A DNA stretch of 64,000 bases, taken from positions 434,001 through 498,000 of the forward strand of contig CALSFV010000034.1 in NCBI GenBank assembly GCA_943737045.1, given 5' to 3'. Of the stretch, positions 10,525-22,020 are shown piece by piece (position 1 is the stretch's first letter; the number at the start of each line of letters is the position of its first letter). This stretch comes from Parapristionchus giblindavisi. Its lineage: Eukaryota > Nematoda > Chromadorea > Rhabditida > Diplogasteridae. The notes under the pieces were generated by a model, which saw only the letters and a list, made by a program, of their open reading frames with translations, ran no database searches and had not been told where the DNA came from. The position numbers and the translations under genes are program-made.

Positions 10525-12210
10525 GTGATGGGCGATAGTAAACATCGTCGATGTACACCATCACCGCCGTACTCTAGTCGTCTTCTGTTCCTCTATCTCC
10601 TACTCATTCCTTGTCTTGTCCTGGTAGTGGACGGTCGGTATACGGCCATTCAACTACTACGAAGGGACATTCAACAATTGAACTGTCTATTCTTTCGAAG
10701 AGATTGTCATCTGACGGACTTAACCGATGCTCGACAGGCCTTTCAGAGGGTTTGAACCATTAAATTGGAGGGAAAATTATTGATTATTATGAGATATAAA
10801 TTACAGTATAGTTTAAAATTACTTGAGCTGTCAAATAGTGTACAAGAAAAGACTAACTGTCAATGGGAAAATGTTCTTTGGCTTCGGGTAATCTTTAGGA
10901 GTCATATATTTCTAAAATATATTTATTTATTTATTCTTCAGGTCATGACCAAGCCTTCGCTGAACAGTGGCACACCCGGTAATGTCGTCCGATTGGATGT
11001 ATTTATGGAGGCACAGTGTCCCGACACGTCAAGGTATGTATGACATACTGTAGTCAGTTAGGGTATTGATTGATTTATTCATTGTTTATGTGCATGAAAT
11101 ACTCATTGAGTGAATGAATGAATGATTGATTGATCGATTTTATGATCGATTACTTGATTGATTGATTGATTACAGATTCGTTCGTGCCCAATTGATGCCA
11201 GCATGGCGTCGTCTCTCGTCCACTGGTCGTATTGATTGGAACCTCATTCCATTCGGAAAGGCCCGTTGTGTGGAGATTGCTGGAGGAGACTTTGAGTTGG
11301 TTCTTTTGATCTTTGATCTCTTGTTCTGTCAACTAGATTGTCGTTTAAAATTCTGTAATTTTTTTTCCAAAATTATGTTCTAGTAGATTTTTGACGAATA
11401 CAGCTGAAATGTTTTGTTCTATTTCATTGATAAAAATCAATCAATAATATCTTTCATACTGTTCTCATTGTCAGATGTACCTGTCAACACGGTGCGAACG
11501 AGTGTATTCTCAATCAGCTCATGGGTTGTGTCATCGAGAAGATTGGACATCCTGATAGGTAATCGATATTGTTTATCGATTGTTTGTTGCTGCTACAGTA
11601 CTCCTTGTTATATTGATTGATTTCAGATACTTCGAGACCATTGAGTGTATCCAGGGCAAGCCTAATCTCGATTCGGCCATCGAAAAATGCATCGCTCCCT
11701 CTCCTGATTTCTCCGTTCAGCAGTAAGTATACTGTGGATTAGTGATTTATTGATTGATCGATACCGTAATCCAATCGTTGTAGGATGCAAGAGTGCGCGA
11801 CGAGCTCGCATGGACGCAAACTGCTCGCCATTGCTGGATCCAAGTATGATTTCAGTATTATTACCGTAGTAGATTGACTTTTTCTTTACTATAGTAGACT
11901 TCTGCACGAATTCAACATGCTGTATTTAAATGTACAGTGCCTCCTTAATTTGAATTTCATGGGTGTTCTGCAATTCAAACTTCTTGTTATTATACACTTC
12001 TTATTAGTATTGTTTTCATCGATATATTGATTACTTCTCCAATCTGATCTTTGATCTCTTAATCTTTCCAGAACTGCCTCCCTATCACCTCGTCTCACCT
12101 TCGTACCATGGATCATGTTGGATGGAGAACGCGTAGTTGATGCCCTCTATGATCTCTCCGATAACCTTTGTAAACGACTCGAACCCGCTCCTCTTGCATG
12201 CAGTTCTTAG
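10525..12210 (+). CDS. GILT family lysosomal thiol reductase
   Basis: Seven exons join in frame to 271 residues: 10525-10749, 10942-11033, 11176-11295, 11475-11558, 11627-11722, 11784-11843, 12072-12210. The GILT family reduces disulfides of endocytosed proteins in lysosomes. Diagnostic features are a signal peptide (hydrophobic LLFLYLLLIPCLVLVV after a basic start), the active-site strand DVFMEAQCPDTSRF, the family signature CTCQHGANECILNQLMGCV, several conserved cysteines, and the C-terminal motif LTFVPWIMLDGE. The active site reads C-P-D-T where canonical GILT has C-x-x-C, so the second catalytic cysteine is absent; activity may differ from the mammalian enzyme. The donor after GDF(E) is the weak GTTGGT, chosen because it keeps the CQHG motif in frame. 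The gene is convergent with the SAMHD1-like gene. Confidence 0.93.
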
Positions 12211-12612
12211 ATGATGATACAGTTGAATGCGCGGGCTTGGACACCAACTCCTGACTGTGATCCTTTTGTCTTTATGGGTTTCCACTAATGTGTAATGCAA
12301 TGATTCATGTATTTAGTTGTTCGCTAGTTTGCCTTACAGTATCCCTTCCATTAACACATGTCATCCAAACTCTTGTATCTAACATGTATGTTTATAGTTT
12401 ATATTGATTGATTGATACTGCTCATACAGTACTCTTCATCTACCTTTTGCCTTCATTCCAACGGGTGCCCAATGTTACAGTATCTATGGTAGATATTAAT
12501 GTGACGATTTGCTCTTGTTGTTCGTCTATCTTTCACTGTTGTTCATTCTTTCATTGCGTGAATGATCGATTCCATGTGCCCTATACCGTATCCTGTAATA
12601 TATGCATAAATA

Positions 12613-13114
12613 CCGGTAAAACGAGATAAAGTGGGAAATCGACGTTAAAATGTGGTATTTTACGGTAAAAATAGGTAAACTGGTCTAGCGCATTTTTCCC
12701 GGTTTGAATATACTCCAAACACGATAGATTGCTCAGTTAGGCCACGCAGCTTCGATATGATGAACACAAAACCATGGAAAATAATGCAGAGTGCTCATAA
12801 AACAAGCTTGGAAGATCGTGGTGTGGAGCCGTTGTACGGTAACAATTCAAATTGATCGGCAGAAAGCGCGCGCTTTTTGAATGCTACCGTATAGCACGGC
12901 TCGACACCACGATCTTCTAAGCTTGTTTTATGAGCACTGTGAATTTTTTTCATGGTTTTTTGTTCATCATATCGAAGCTGCGTGGCCTAACTGAGCAATC
13001 CATCGTGCTTGGAGTATATTCAAACCGGGAAAAATGCGCTAGAACAGCTTACCTATTTTTACCGTAAAATACCACATTTTAACGTCGATTTCCCACTTTA
13101 TCTCGTTTTACCGG
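12613..13114. mobile_element. 502-bp foldback MITE, TA-flanked
   Basis: The two halves are near-perfect inverted copies for about 220 bp each, starting CCGGTAAAACGAGATAAAG at the left and ending with its complement at the right, with TA at both outer borders (12611-12612, 13115-13116). The centre around 12842-12890 is unpaired. TA duplication suggests a Tc1/mariner-type origin. It fills most of the space between the convergent GILT and SAMHD1 genes, so it may lie in 3' flanking or UTR sequence. Confidence 0.85.
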
Positions 13115-13426
13115 TATAGTAATAAATCAATGAATACATTGTTTATTGTTATGAGCACATACCATAAATCTGACACGGGATGAGTGTACGAGGTTTAGAA
13201 CCAAATTATTAGTTAATTGCACATAATAAAGGAAATGTGAGTGTGATAAAGCTTGGGCAAGTCGGACACACTGTGAAAACAATTAAAGTTATACAGGAAT
13301 ATAGATATGATATGATCAATCTCAAACATAATACTATGGCAAATAATCTGATTTCTATTAGTTATACAAAACTACATTATTAGAACAACGAGTGGGGAGG
13401 GGTAATTAGCAAGCAATATCGATTGA

Positions 13427-16228
13427 CTAGGCAGCAACGATACCGTACTCCTTCAAAGCTAATTCGAATTCGTGCTTGAGAAGTTCTGTCTGAGACTCGG
13501 TGATACCACTTGATAGATATAGGGCAAAAGACACGACCATTGTGTGACGAGAGGCACGACGATCCAACTGAAGATATTATTGATTGATTGACATGGATAA
13601 GATTACGGAGTAAATGGAATAAATCGATAACATACCCATTTAGCATCGAGTCTCTTTGCGACAGGATTCGCCGCCTTGTTATCGTAGACTAAAACCTGTA
13701 ATTGATCAATCAATAATTCAGGTACCGTAATCTATTTATCGATCGATACCTCACTCATAGGATGCTTGTACCCATCGAGACCTGGGAATATGCGACGATT
13801 CTGGAAGACAATCAATCAGTTAAGTGATACTGTATCCATTTGATCTTTGATCTCTTATAGGTAACAACTTACTAGGACGAAGATGTCGTCCTTGGAGACA
13901 TTGAAATCTTTTCCGCACGAGATCAATCGCTCAGTTACCGTATTCTTAAAATAATCGATTTATTTCATCACCATAAATAGATCTACTCACGCATATCTCA
14001 TGACGTTTCTTTCCGACGTCGATTCCCTTTCCTATTATCTGTAATGAAACTACCGTAATCGCCATATACCGTACTCCTGAAGAGTTACAGTATGCCTATA
14101 CACACCTGTTGTTCAGATGGTGAGCATTCGATATCGATTATTCTTTTAGCCAGGTCACGATGCTGTATGGCACGTAGGTAGGAGCGAGCCTTGTCGAGCT
14201 CGGGTTTGGTTGAGTGCGAGATCTGTAGAGATCAAAGATCAAAGATCAACAATTTCTTTTTTTTTCATGAAACAGATCAAAGATCACAAACCATTTGCAA
14301 CACCGAATCATCCACTGTACAGAATACATCGATATCATTCATAATCGTCGATAGGGTGAATCTGAAATATTGATTGACAAAGATATTATCGATTTTATTG
14401 ATTATCCTATCAAAATAACTCACGTTTCTCCTTTATGATTGTGGAATTGGAGATAAGGTTCAGCTGCTACTAATGCCTTGACAATTCTGAATAGATCAAA
14501 AATCATATTTAATAAAGGTAAACCATTCGTAAGAATAAAGATCAAAGATCACTCACAATGCTTCAATCAATCGAACAGTTTTGTGTTGATATACTCTTGC
14601 GTGGAGAACATGACGAGAGTCGGCGAGTGAGAGGAGTTCATCGGCTGTCTCAAAAGATCAAAGATCAAAGGAAATTACGAACAAAGACGTGATCAAAGAT
14701 CAAAGAACGTGAAAAAAAAACTAAGATTGCAATCAAATGCCACACGCTGTAAAAAGCTACTCGCGTTTTTTCTCTAACATTTAAAATTATTTAATCTACC
14801 TTCTGAGCGAAACAAATTCTCTTGATACCCGATGTGGGACACGGCAGTACTCGTATGTTGTTAACTACTCGTAGTAAACTTTCCTAGAATTATCAATCGA
14901 TATCAACTGAAATCTACCGTATCCTTACCATGCTGAATCGTATGCCAAATCCAGACAGGAGTGAGTCTCTGAGGACGTAGTCAAACTTGTCCACATCGAA
15001 ACCATCGTGGACGTTACTGACTATATCATAGAGGAAAGACTTATTGATTGGTCTTCCTCTTGGGATCCATGTGCCATTATCCTGAAAGATTACTGTATTA
15101 ATGATATATTATCGATCGATTCTTACCATCATTGGAGAAGGAGGTGACACACATTCGATTATGAAGTCAACATTACGTTGGAATCTGAGAATAAAGTCAG
15201 TTAATGATCAACTTATGTTCTCAACTACAGTAATTCTCAAACCTCGCTTCGTCATCTCCGCCCAGAAATGGCTTGAATGCATTCACAACGCGTTCTCGTG
15301 TGAATAGACGCCGAATGATCTCCTTTGATCCGGCTTCATGCTGAAAATACGGCAAGTAAAAAATAAAAAGTACGGTAAATTAAAATCAAAAGTACGGTAG
15401 GTCGGAAATAAAAGTACGGTATTCGAGAAATAAAAGTATGATAGTTCAGAAATGAAAGTACGGTAGGTCGGAAATAACAGTACGGTACATCAGAATGAAA
15501 AGTAAGATATCCCAGATCATAATCAATAAGTAATCTCACGATACAGTATTCTAAACATACCGTCCATGTGCCAGATTTTCCAAGCGCATCCAGAAAAGCT
15601 CCGTCGAACATGTGCGAGTACGGACCGTGTCCTAAAAAACAAGATTACTGTAGGTGAGATACCATAGGCTACCGTAATCTACAGTACCTATATCATGTAA
15701 CATTGCAGCAGTAGTCACACAAAGAACATCTTCAGATGTGATATCCAATGATTCATCTCTCTTTAGCTTCTCCAGCACGAGTTGAGCGATGTAGCATGTA
15801 CTGCAAATGGATTAGTATAACTCGACTACCGTAATCCGCGCACACCACAATACATACAGCACTACCGTACCCGAGACTGTGTGTGAATCTAGAGTGATTG
15901 CCTGACGGGAAGACCATGTCAGCTGCGCCAAGTTGCTTCACATTTCGAAGTCTCTGAAAAGAATTATCCAGTCGAATTTCGAAATCGTCAGATCGATTTC
16001 TAAATGCTGGTTCTCACCTGGAATTCAGGCGTATCGATTAGTGAATCGAGTGGACGAGGAACGGAGATAGATGTGTGCACGATATCATTGATACGACGAA
16101 TCTGTAGGTTACAGTAATCACAAGACTACATCAAGTACCGTAACCCGTCCCAAAATATAACACGACTATCATATACCGTACCTAACAGGTGAACTTACAT
16201 ATTCGTTAGAGCGCATGGGATGCCACAT
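13427..16228 (-). CDS. SAMHD1-type HD-domain dNTP triphosphohydrolase
   Basis: About 18 exons join without a phase break to 495 residues: 16199-16228, 16018-16101, 15871-15953, 15688-15800, 15561-15631, 15243-15340, 15127-15184, 14929-15081, 14800-14883, 14557-14648, 14424-14486, 14292-14361, 14106-14222, 13991-14038, 13873-13944, 13750-13800, 13636-13695, 13427-13567. SAMHD1 enzymes hydrolyse dNTPs to nucleoside and triphosphate. Visible HD metal ligands: His in SRFTHSLG (about residue 63), His-Asp in [14 protein letters not shown] (101-102), Asp in [11 protein letters not shown] (213). Other family blocks are [33 protein letters not shown] and VYQHKTV. No SAM domain is seen, and it is shorter than human SAMHD1. 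The start is uncertain: an alternative 5' end adds exons 16537-16575 and 16199-16285 in phase. One acceptor (14649-14650) is the unusual TTTTGAG, another TTTTAAG. Confidence 0.92.
15342..15505. repeat. Tandem repeat in a SAMHD1-like intron
   Basis: Diverged repeats of roughly 24-30 bp, each containing AAAGTACGGTA followed by a variable spacer and AGAAATAA/GGAAATAA. About six units lie in the intron between the HEAGSKE exon and the [10 protein letters not shown] exon. Units at about 15393-15420 and 15457-15484 are nearly identical. Confidence 0.7.
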
Positions 16229-16575
16229 GTTATGGGCAATGTGTGCAATGTAGAGTGAAATGAATGGGCAAAAGTAGGCGAATAGCTGGGGACGCACCTT
16301 TTTGTATATTCTCACATGTCATTCATCATGATTCATTCAACCATGAGATTATTTCCGATTATTATATTGCATGTGCATTACGTTGATCTGATCTTTGATC
16401 TCTTTGGAAGCAAAATCGCTCAACCAACTTACAAATACAGTACTCCATTTCTATCACTTATGTACAGTATCTCACTAAAACAGTATCCTACTTACAGTAA
16501 TCCAATTACAGACTACAGTATCCTCCTGCCACTTACCGTATCTCCTACAGGAGGCCATTGCAGATCTTTCGTCAT

Positions 16576-18207
16576 GTGAGATGAGAACGAGATTGTATCT
16601 TCTTATTCTTCGACTGATAGACAGACTAGAGATAGATGAATACAGATTTAGATAGGGGCAGGGGACGGTTCAAACAAAATGTGCAAAAAGTAGGAGAAGT
16701 CTATGATTCACCATAAACCGATGAAACTGAATAGGGGATATGCACATAAAAAGTAATGGGAACAGCAGGAGCAAATGGTTTTTTTGCCAATGACCCAGTG
16801 ACTACGAAAGTCGGTGGAAGAAAAAAAAGCGGACGAACTGACTAAGAACTAATTAGATGCTAATCTGACGGTGGAATGAGTACTCAACTGGAAAAAATTA
16901 AGGAATATGCTCATAAACAAGAATTATAATGAAGAATAATGCCCAATCGCCACTGCAATAAAATACTTTAGATGAATTTGCATAACGAAATTTTACTGGG
17001 AGATAGGATAGACAAAGCTTGTACGATATTGTTTGATTATTTTTGCAGCAAAATTATACGACTAACATTAACGCCAAAAACAAATATGCTACAGACTACA
17101 TATTCTAATCATTTTCGACCGTTCCGCCGGTTTTTCGATATCATTTCCAATTTTTCCTTATTATGTTAGCCCTCGGAGTTCGAATTATTTGTTTCATTTT
17201 GGGTAGATTAATGTATAATTCAGTCATATTAATGTATAGCCTGTTTCTCTAATCCGTTCATTCCATTATCTTTTCTATTAGCGCACTAATCATTATTGAT
17301 TGATATGCGATCATCTACCGTAATCCATGAACTGAATGATCAATGGCGCCATAATCATCATCTCTCTTATCAATCAGCTTGTCTCCACTTATATACACCT
17401 TGTATTCTTATCAATCAAAGCCTCGGGCTATACATTTCTGCATCATTAAAATAGATAAAGCGGCGTGCACACATCATTAAGTCTACATATGAGTCTATAC
17501 GATTTAGAGAGCGTACTCTACGAGATTTGAGAGGGGAAATGATACAGAGCTATTTGAAATAGACGAGGAGAATTCTCACAATCAGAGAAAAGAATGGATA
17601 GACATAATACGTAATCTTTAAAGTACATTTACATTTTAATTGAGACATAGATCAGATTATAGTAATGGTCCGAAAGGTCTATTAAAATCAGTAATAAATT
17701 TTCTAAATTACTTATAATTAAGATAATGCAGAGGAAGAGTTTCGGAAGAGATTCTTTAAACGTGAAAAGAAGAAGAATGAAAGAGAGAAGAAGATGAATT
17801 TGAATAGTGAACGCTGTGCCCACTGTAACATTTGTGAATTGTGTTTATGTGTAATAGGAACGGATAAACAGAAAAGTGTACACCCAGAGTGGACATAGAA
17901 ACAAAGAAGATATGAGAGAGAGAAGACATCATAATGAGAGAGTGTAGACGATTAGAGAAAGGCATAGAGTAAACGTGGAGAGAAGAGTGCATCAATACTC
18001 TCTAGTGGACAGTTTCTCACTCTGTCTCTCTCTCATTCTCTGCTTCTTCTCTCATCGAGTAAAAGGCTTCACTACTCCATCTCTCTGTCTGTCTGTCTCT
18101 CCCCATTCGAATACACTCTCTACCTCTGCCTTCTCTCGTCGCCTTCCCAGCGCGCACACACGCCCATCACTTGCCATCTCTATTCGCTCTCGACTACTAA
18201 CCAACAT
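16576..18207. other. Intergenic, no gene recognised
   Basis: AT-rich sequence with one TACCGTAATC motif near 17316 and a run of C/T-rich sequence just before the tRNA. Open frames here are short or overlap the tRNA and have no family features. Confidence 0.4.
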
Positions 18208-18291
18208 GTCATTCTGGCCGAGTGGTCTAAGGCGCTGCGTTCAGGTCGCAGTCCTCTTCGGAGGGCGCAGGTTCGAACCCTGCGGATGACA
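18208..18291 (+). tRNA. tRNA-Leu (anticodon CAG)
   Basis: An 84-nt cloverleaf. Acceptor GTCATTC pairs with GGATGAC (one G-T pair), then discriminator A. A-box TGGCCGAGTGG, anticodon stem CTGCG/CGCAG with loop TTCAGGT giving CAG, a long class II variable arm TCCTCTTCGGAGGGC, and T-arm GCAGG-TTCGAAC-CCTGC. No intron. A T-run at 18296-18300 is a suitable Pol III terminator. Long variable arm and CAG anticodon identify leucine. Confidence 0.96.
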
Positions 18292-19321
18292 AAACTTTTT
18301 GCCATTTTTTACAAACTACACCTCCAACTTGCAAACATGTCAGGGTAATGAAAAGTTGTGAATTTCGGTATAAAAATCCGAAAATATAGAAATAGACGGT
18401 CCACCTGACTATGATTTCATCTCCGTTGTAAACAATGAAACATCAGGTCACGTGGATGTCGGTCGGTCCATACCACTAATGTGCATAATATCGCGAATCA
18501 CAATGCCGGATAATTATGGCACATTGGAGGTATGAACCGGAACCGACGACAATAGTTGGGCAAACAACCTGGTTGTAGTACCGGTAACGGTTTCGTCGGT
18601 GTTGACATTTTTTGGGGGTTACGGTATGACCAAGAGGATTCCGTACAATAAGTTACCGTAGTCAGGGAATAATGACGATATAGGGATGAGAAAAGGGGGA
18701 AGGTGAGAGGAAGGGTACATGAGACTATGATGGTAGTGTCAATTGAGAAATCTATGCCTTTTATGCAGAGTTGATAACCGTTGATACGTTATCGAAGACC
18801 TAGAGAGAAGAGAGAGTACAGTGAGAGTGGAGAGTGGACAGAGATAGAAAGGACTGAGGACACACTCCCTCTACCCTTACCTTTCGTATCATTCATTTGC
18901 ACTATTAGAGGAAATGAATGATTAGAATAATCAATATACGCAAGGAATATTGATCTTCTCCACAAATATCGAGATTCAATCAATAATTCAACTGGTTTTG
19001 TCGTTTTCAGATGTCTGGCTATAACTCACAGTATATTCACAGATCTGTTATGCATAACGTTAACGTATGATCTTTGATCTCCAGACACCGATCAATCTCG
19101 ATCTGACAATCAATAATGTGTCTAGTCACCATAGAAGAGTACATAATTGCTCGTCATATTAGATCGACTTGAATTGCTTGCAAAGTCATCAAATCATTCA
19201 TTCCCTCTATCATTATTACTCCTCCATACATCAGTGTGAAACAATTCACAACCGTATCGTAGGCTCTGCTACCGTAATCTTTGCTCCATTCCTACCGTAT
19301 CTTCGTATCAGATTACGGTAG

Positions 19322-19630
19322 GTGTCCGACCTCTCATTGTCAACATTGATGGTGGTGGTAAGAGACAGTCACTAACATAGTTGTCAATCAATCGCGTATC
19401 AACACTAGACAACAATTTGACACCAACAAGTGATAATCCAATGCCAATCATACCGCAATACACTACAGTACCCCTCTAACTGGGTTACGGTACCATTCAA
19501 ATGTGCTTATCAACGGGCATTCCATGTAGGCGCCTATCATGTCACTCCACTTATTCATTCACTCTTTAAGCGTCCAGTTCCTTCTCTATCGTATCAATCG
19601 CTAGCCCCTTCTATGGATCGTATCAATTGA
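19322..19630 (+). CDS. Candidate 3' exons of an unidentified gene
   Basis: Exon 19322-19357 (VSDLSLSTLMVV) lies between acceptor ACGGTAG and a consensus GTAAGA donor. It joins in phase to 19469-19630, which starts after CACTACAG and reads YPSNWVTVPFKCAYQR to a TGA. Mixed composition and matching splice phases suggest coding sequence. Upstream exons are not clear. It would be convergent with ClpP. The first exon can also be read in another frame as GVRPLIVNIDGGGKRQSLT before a stop, so the call is tentative. Confidence 0.3.
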
Positions 19631-19993
19631 TACCATTATACGACACATGTTTCAAACGGACGCAAAGTAAACATGGTGCCTACCGTACCATCAACAGTGT
19701 AAACGATGACAACAACAATAGATTATGTAGCTTTATTGACTGAATCATGAATGATGGACACGTCAAATGTTGCCAGATAACGTCAGAGGACAGAGACCGG
19801 GACGGGTGTATTATTATACAAAGTTGGGCTAAAAAAGCTAATGCAGTTCGTAATAGTGAACTAAACTATTGACAAATATAATTAAAATCAATAACGGTTA
19901 TGCGGGCACAATTTACAATTTACTCTACAAATCACATTATGTGGAAACAATGAAACAAATAGGCAGTATATGGTAGATCAGGGGTTACGGTAT

Positions 19994-21590
19994 TCATGCC
20001 GATGGCATCGATCCAGAATGGGTCTCAACACGATCGATCATACCGAATTGACGAGCTTCTTCCGCGCTCATAAAGTGATCCCTGAATCGGTTGATGTTAT
20101 CGGATACGGTAATCAATCAATCGATCAATCAATAAACTGACCTATCCACGGCCTCCTCACACTTTTGTAATGATTGTCCCGTGTGAGTAGCGAGAATCTC
20201 GTTCAATCGAAGTCTCAATCGAATGATTTCTTCCGCGCGAATCAGAATGTCTGCCGCTGTTCCCTGATTATTGATTGATTCATTGATTGATCTATTATAT
20301 ATTTGAACCGATATTTGACCAAGTCAAGTCTAGGCAATATAATATCCCAAAACAAGTTGTATTCAAGTTTCATCAGGTAGCAAAGAGAGGCTTACAGTTT
20401 GAACAATATTAATACAGTGATAGAATGTGTAATTATTCCATAAACCGAGTTGTAGTATTACGTACTATTCAATCAATCAATAATTCAATCAATAAACAAT
20501 TCAATGAAACCTGTGCTCCTCCTGATGGCTGATGGATCATAACACGAGCATTGGGAAGACAACTTCTCATTCCTAAATTCAAATTCCATAAATAAATCCA
20601 TATATCCAAACTATTTCAGAAATAGTGAGCTAGCACGATGCTATGCGAATCATGGTAAATACATCGAACATGAAACACATTAGTACCTGGTTCACCCGCA
20701 GCGAGAAGGAGTGCGCCCATGCTCGCAGCCTAAAAATATTTTAGCTGTTTATGTTTTTATTGTTCATAAAAATTAATCAATAATCCGAACAGTCAATCAA
20801 TAACTACCGTACCTGTCCCATGCACCATGTCGCGACGGGAGCCGAGATGTACTGCATGGTGTCGTAGATACCGAGACCAGCAGTTACACTTCCACCTAGG
20901 AGAATCATTGATTAGGTTAGTTCAGATTATTGATTGTTTATGATGTACCGAATAATAGTTTTTTTCGAATATGAAGATTACCGTTATCCGATTTATTAAC
21001 ATGCATTTGGGGCATAACTATGATCATTGACAATGAATGATTTCATTATAATAATATGCCCTAACTAATAAAGATACTAAAGATATCTAACCAGGACTAT
21101 TGATGTACATATGAATGGGTTTCTTGCCCGATTCCGATTGAAGGAAGAGAAGTTGAGCAATGATTGCTGAGGCTACGTGATCATCGATCTGTTAGAGGCA
21201 ATATTTGATTACGGTAGTTTCGAGCAAAGCTATCGCGTAGTAATTTGAATGAATAATAAGCATACTGGTGTCATCAAACAGATGATACGATCCTTGAGAA
21301 GTCTCGAGTAGATATCGTATACTCTTTCTGATCTGAGAATATTGATTGATAAAAACAGCATATATTGATTGATTAAGATCAGAATAAATTGATTAATCAA
21401 TAAATCCTTCTAGTTTTCAAACTCCACTAAAGTGAAAACAAAGCTGCACATGCACAATGAATTATGAAAGAACACCGAACCTTCCCTCACTCTCAATAAC
21501 GAGTGGTATGGGTCCCGCAACGCTAACACTCGAGTGAATCGATCGACATATCGTAGTCATCAAACTACGTCGGAGCAGATTCAATGCCAT
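19994..21590 (-). CDS. clpP: Mitochondrial ATP-dependent Clp protease proteolytic subunit
   Basis: Eight exons join to 223 residues: 21481-21590, 21266-21332, 21092-21188, 20813-20895, 20687-20729, 20511-20572, 20142-20263, 19994-20081. ClpP forms the barrel-shaped peptidase that pairs with ClpX in the mitochondrial matrix. The N-terminus ([19 protein letters not shown]) is basic and lacks acidic residues, as for a matrix-targeting peptide. The Ser-His-Asp triad is intact: Ser in [12 protein letters not shown], His in [11 protein letters not shown], Asp in EAVDRDHFMS. The handle and axial motifs ([31 protein letters not shown]) are also conserved. It ends soon after IDRVETHSG, short for an animal ClpP tail. 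Downstream of V-ATPase F in the same orientation, about 430 bp away; shared transcription cannot be judged. Confidence 0.96.
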
Positions 21591-22020
21591 CTTTAATATA
21601 ATACTGCACAGTATTCAAAATGTACCGTAACCTAGATAGCTCAACTTCGACATCAACGGATAGTATAACTTCCTCTGTTCATAGGAACAATTTGGCAAAA
21701 AAATCATTTATCGATTGGTTGCATACATACAGTATTCACGACTGTACAAGTGAATAATTCAAATATAAACGTCTCCACTGACCTCTTCTATACTATATAA
21801 CTCTATTTATTGATTCATTTAATGGAGCGAGGGAAAGATATCATAGAACCGTTCATAGGTTACGATCGATCAATTATCGATTGGGAATACCAAGTTGGAT
21901 GTGAGGGAGGAATGTGTCGTGTGCTAAAGGGGAGTGAGGGCTTGAGCCAGAAGCGTGAAAACATAGTGATAAACGAAATATAAGACTATATTGTGTATGA
22001 TTGAGAACTTAATACAACAT

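Noticed and set aside
17975..18289. 104-codon plus-strand frame overlapping the tRNA
   Set aside because: It runs through tRNA-Leu and a C/T-rich flank; the tRNA explains the conserved sequence.
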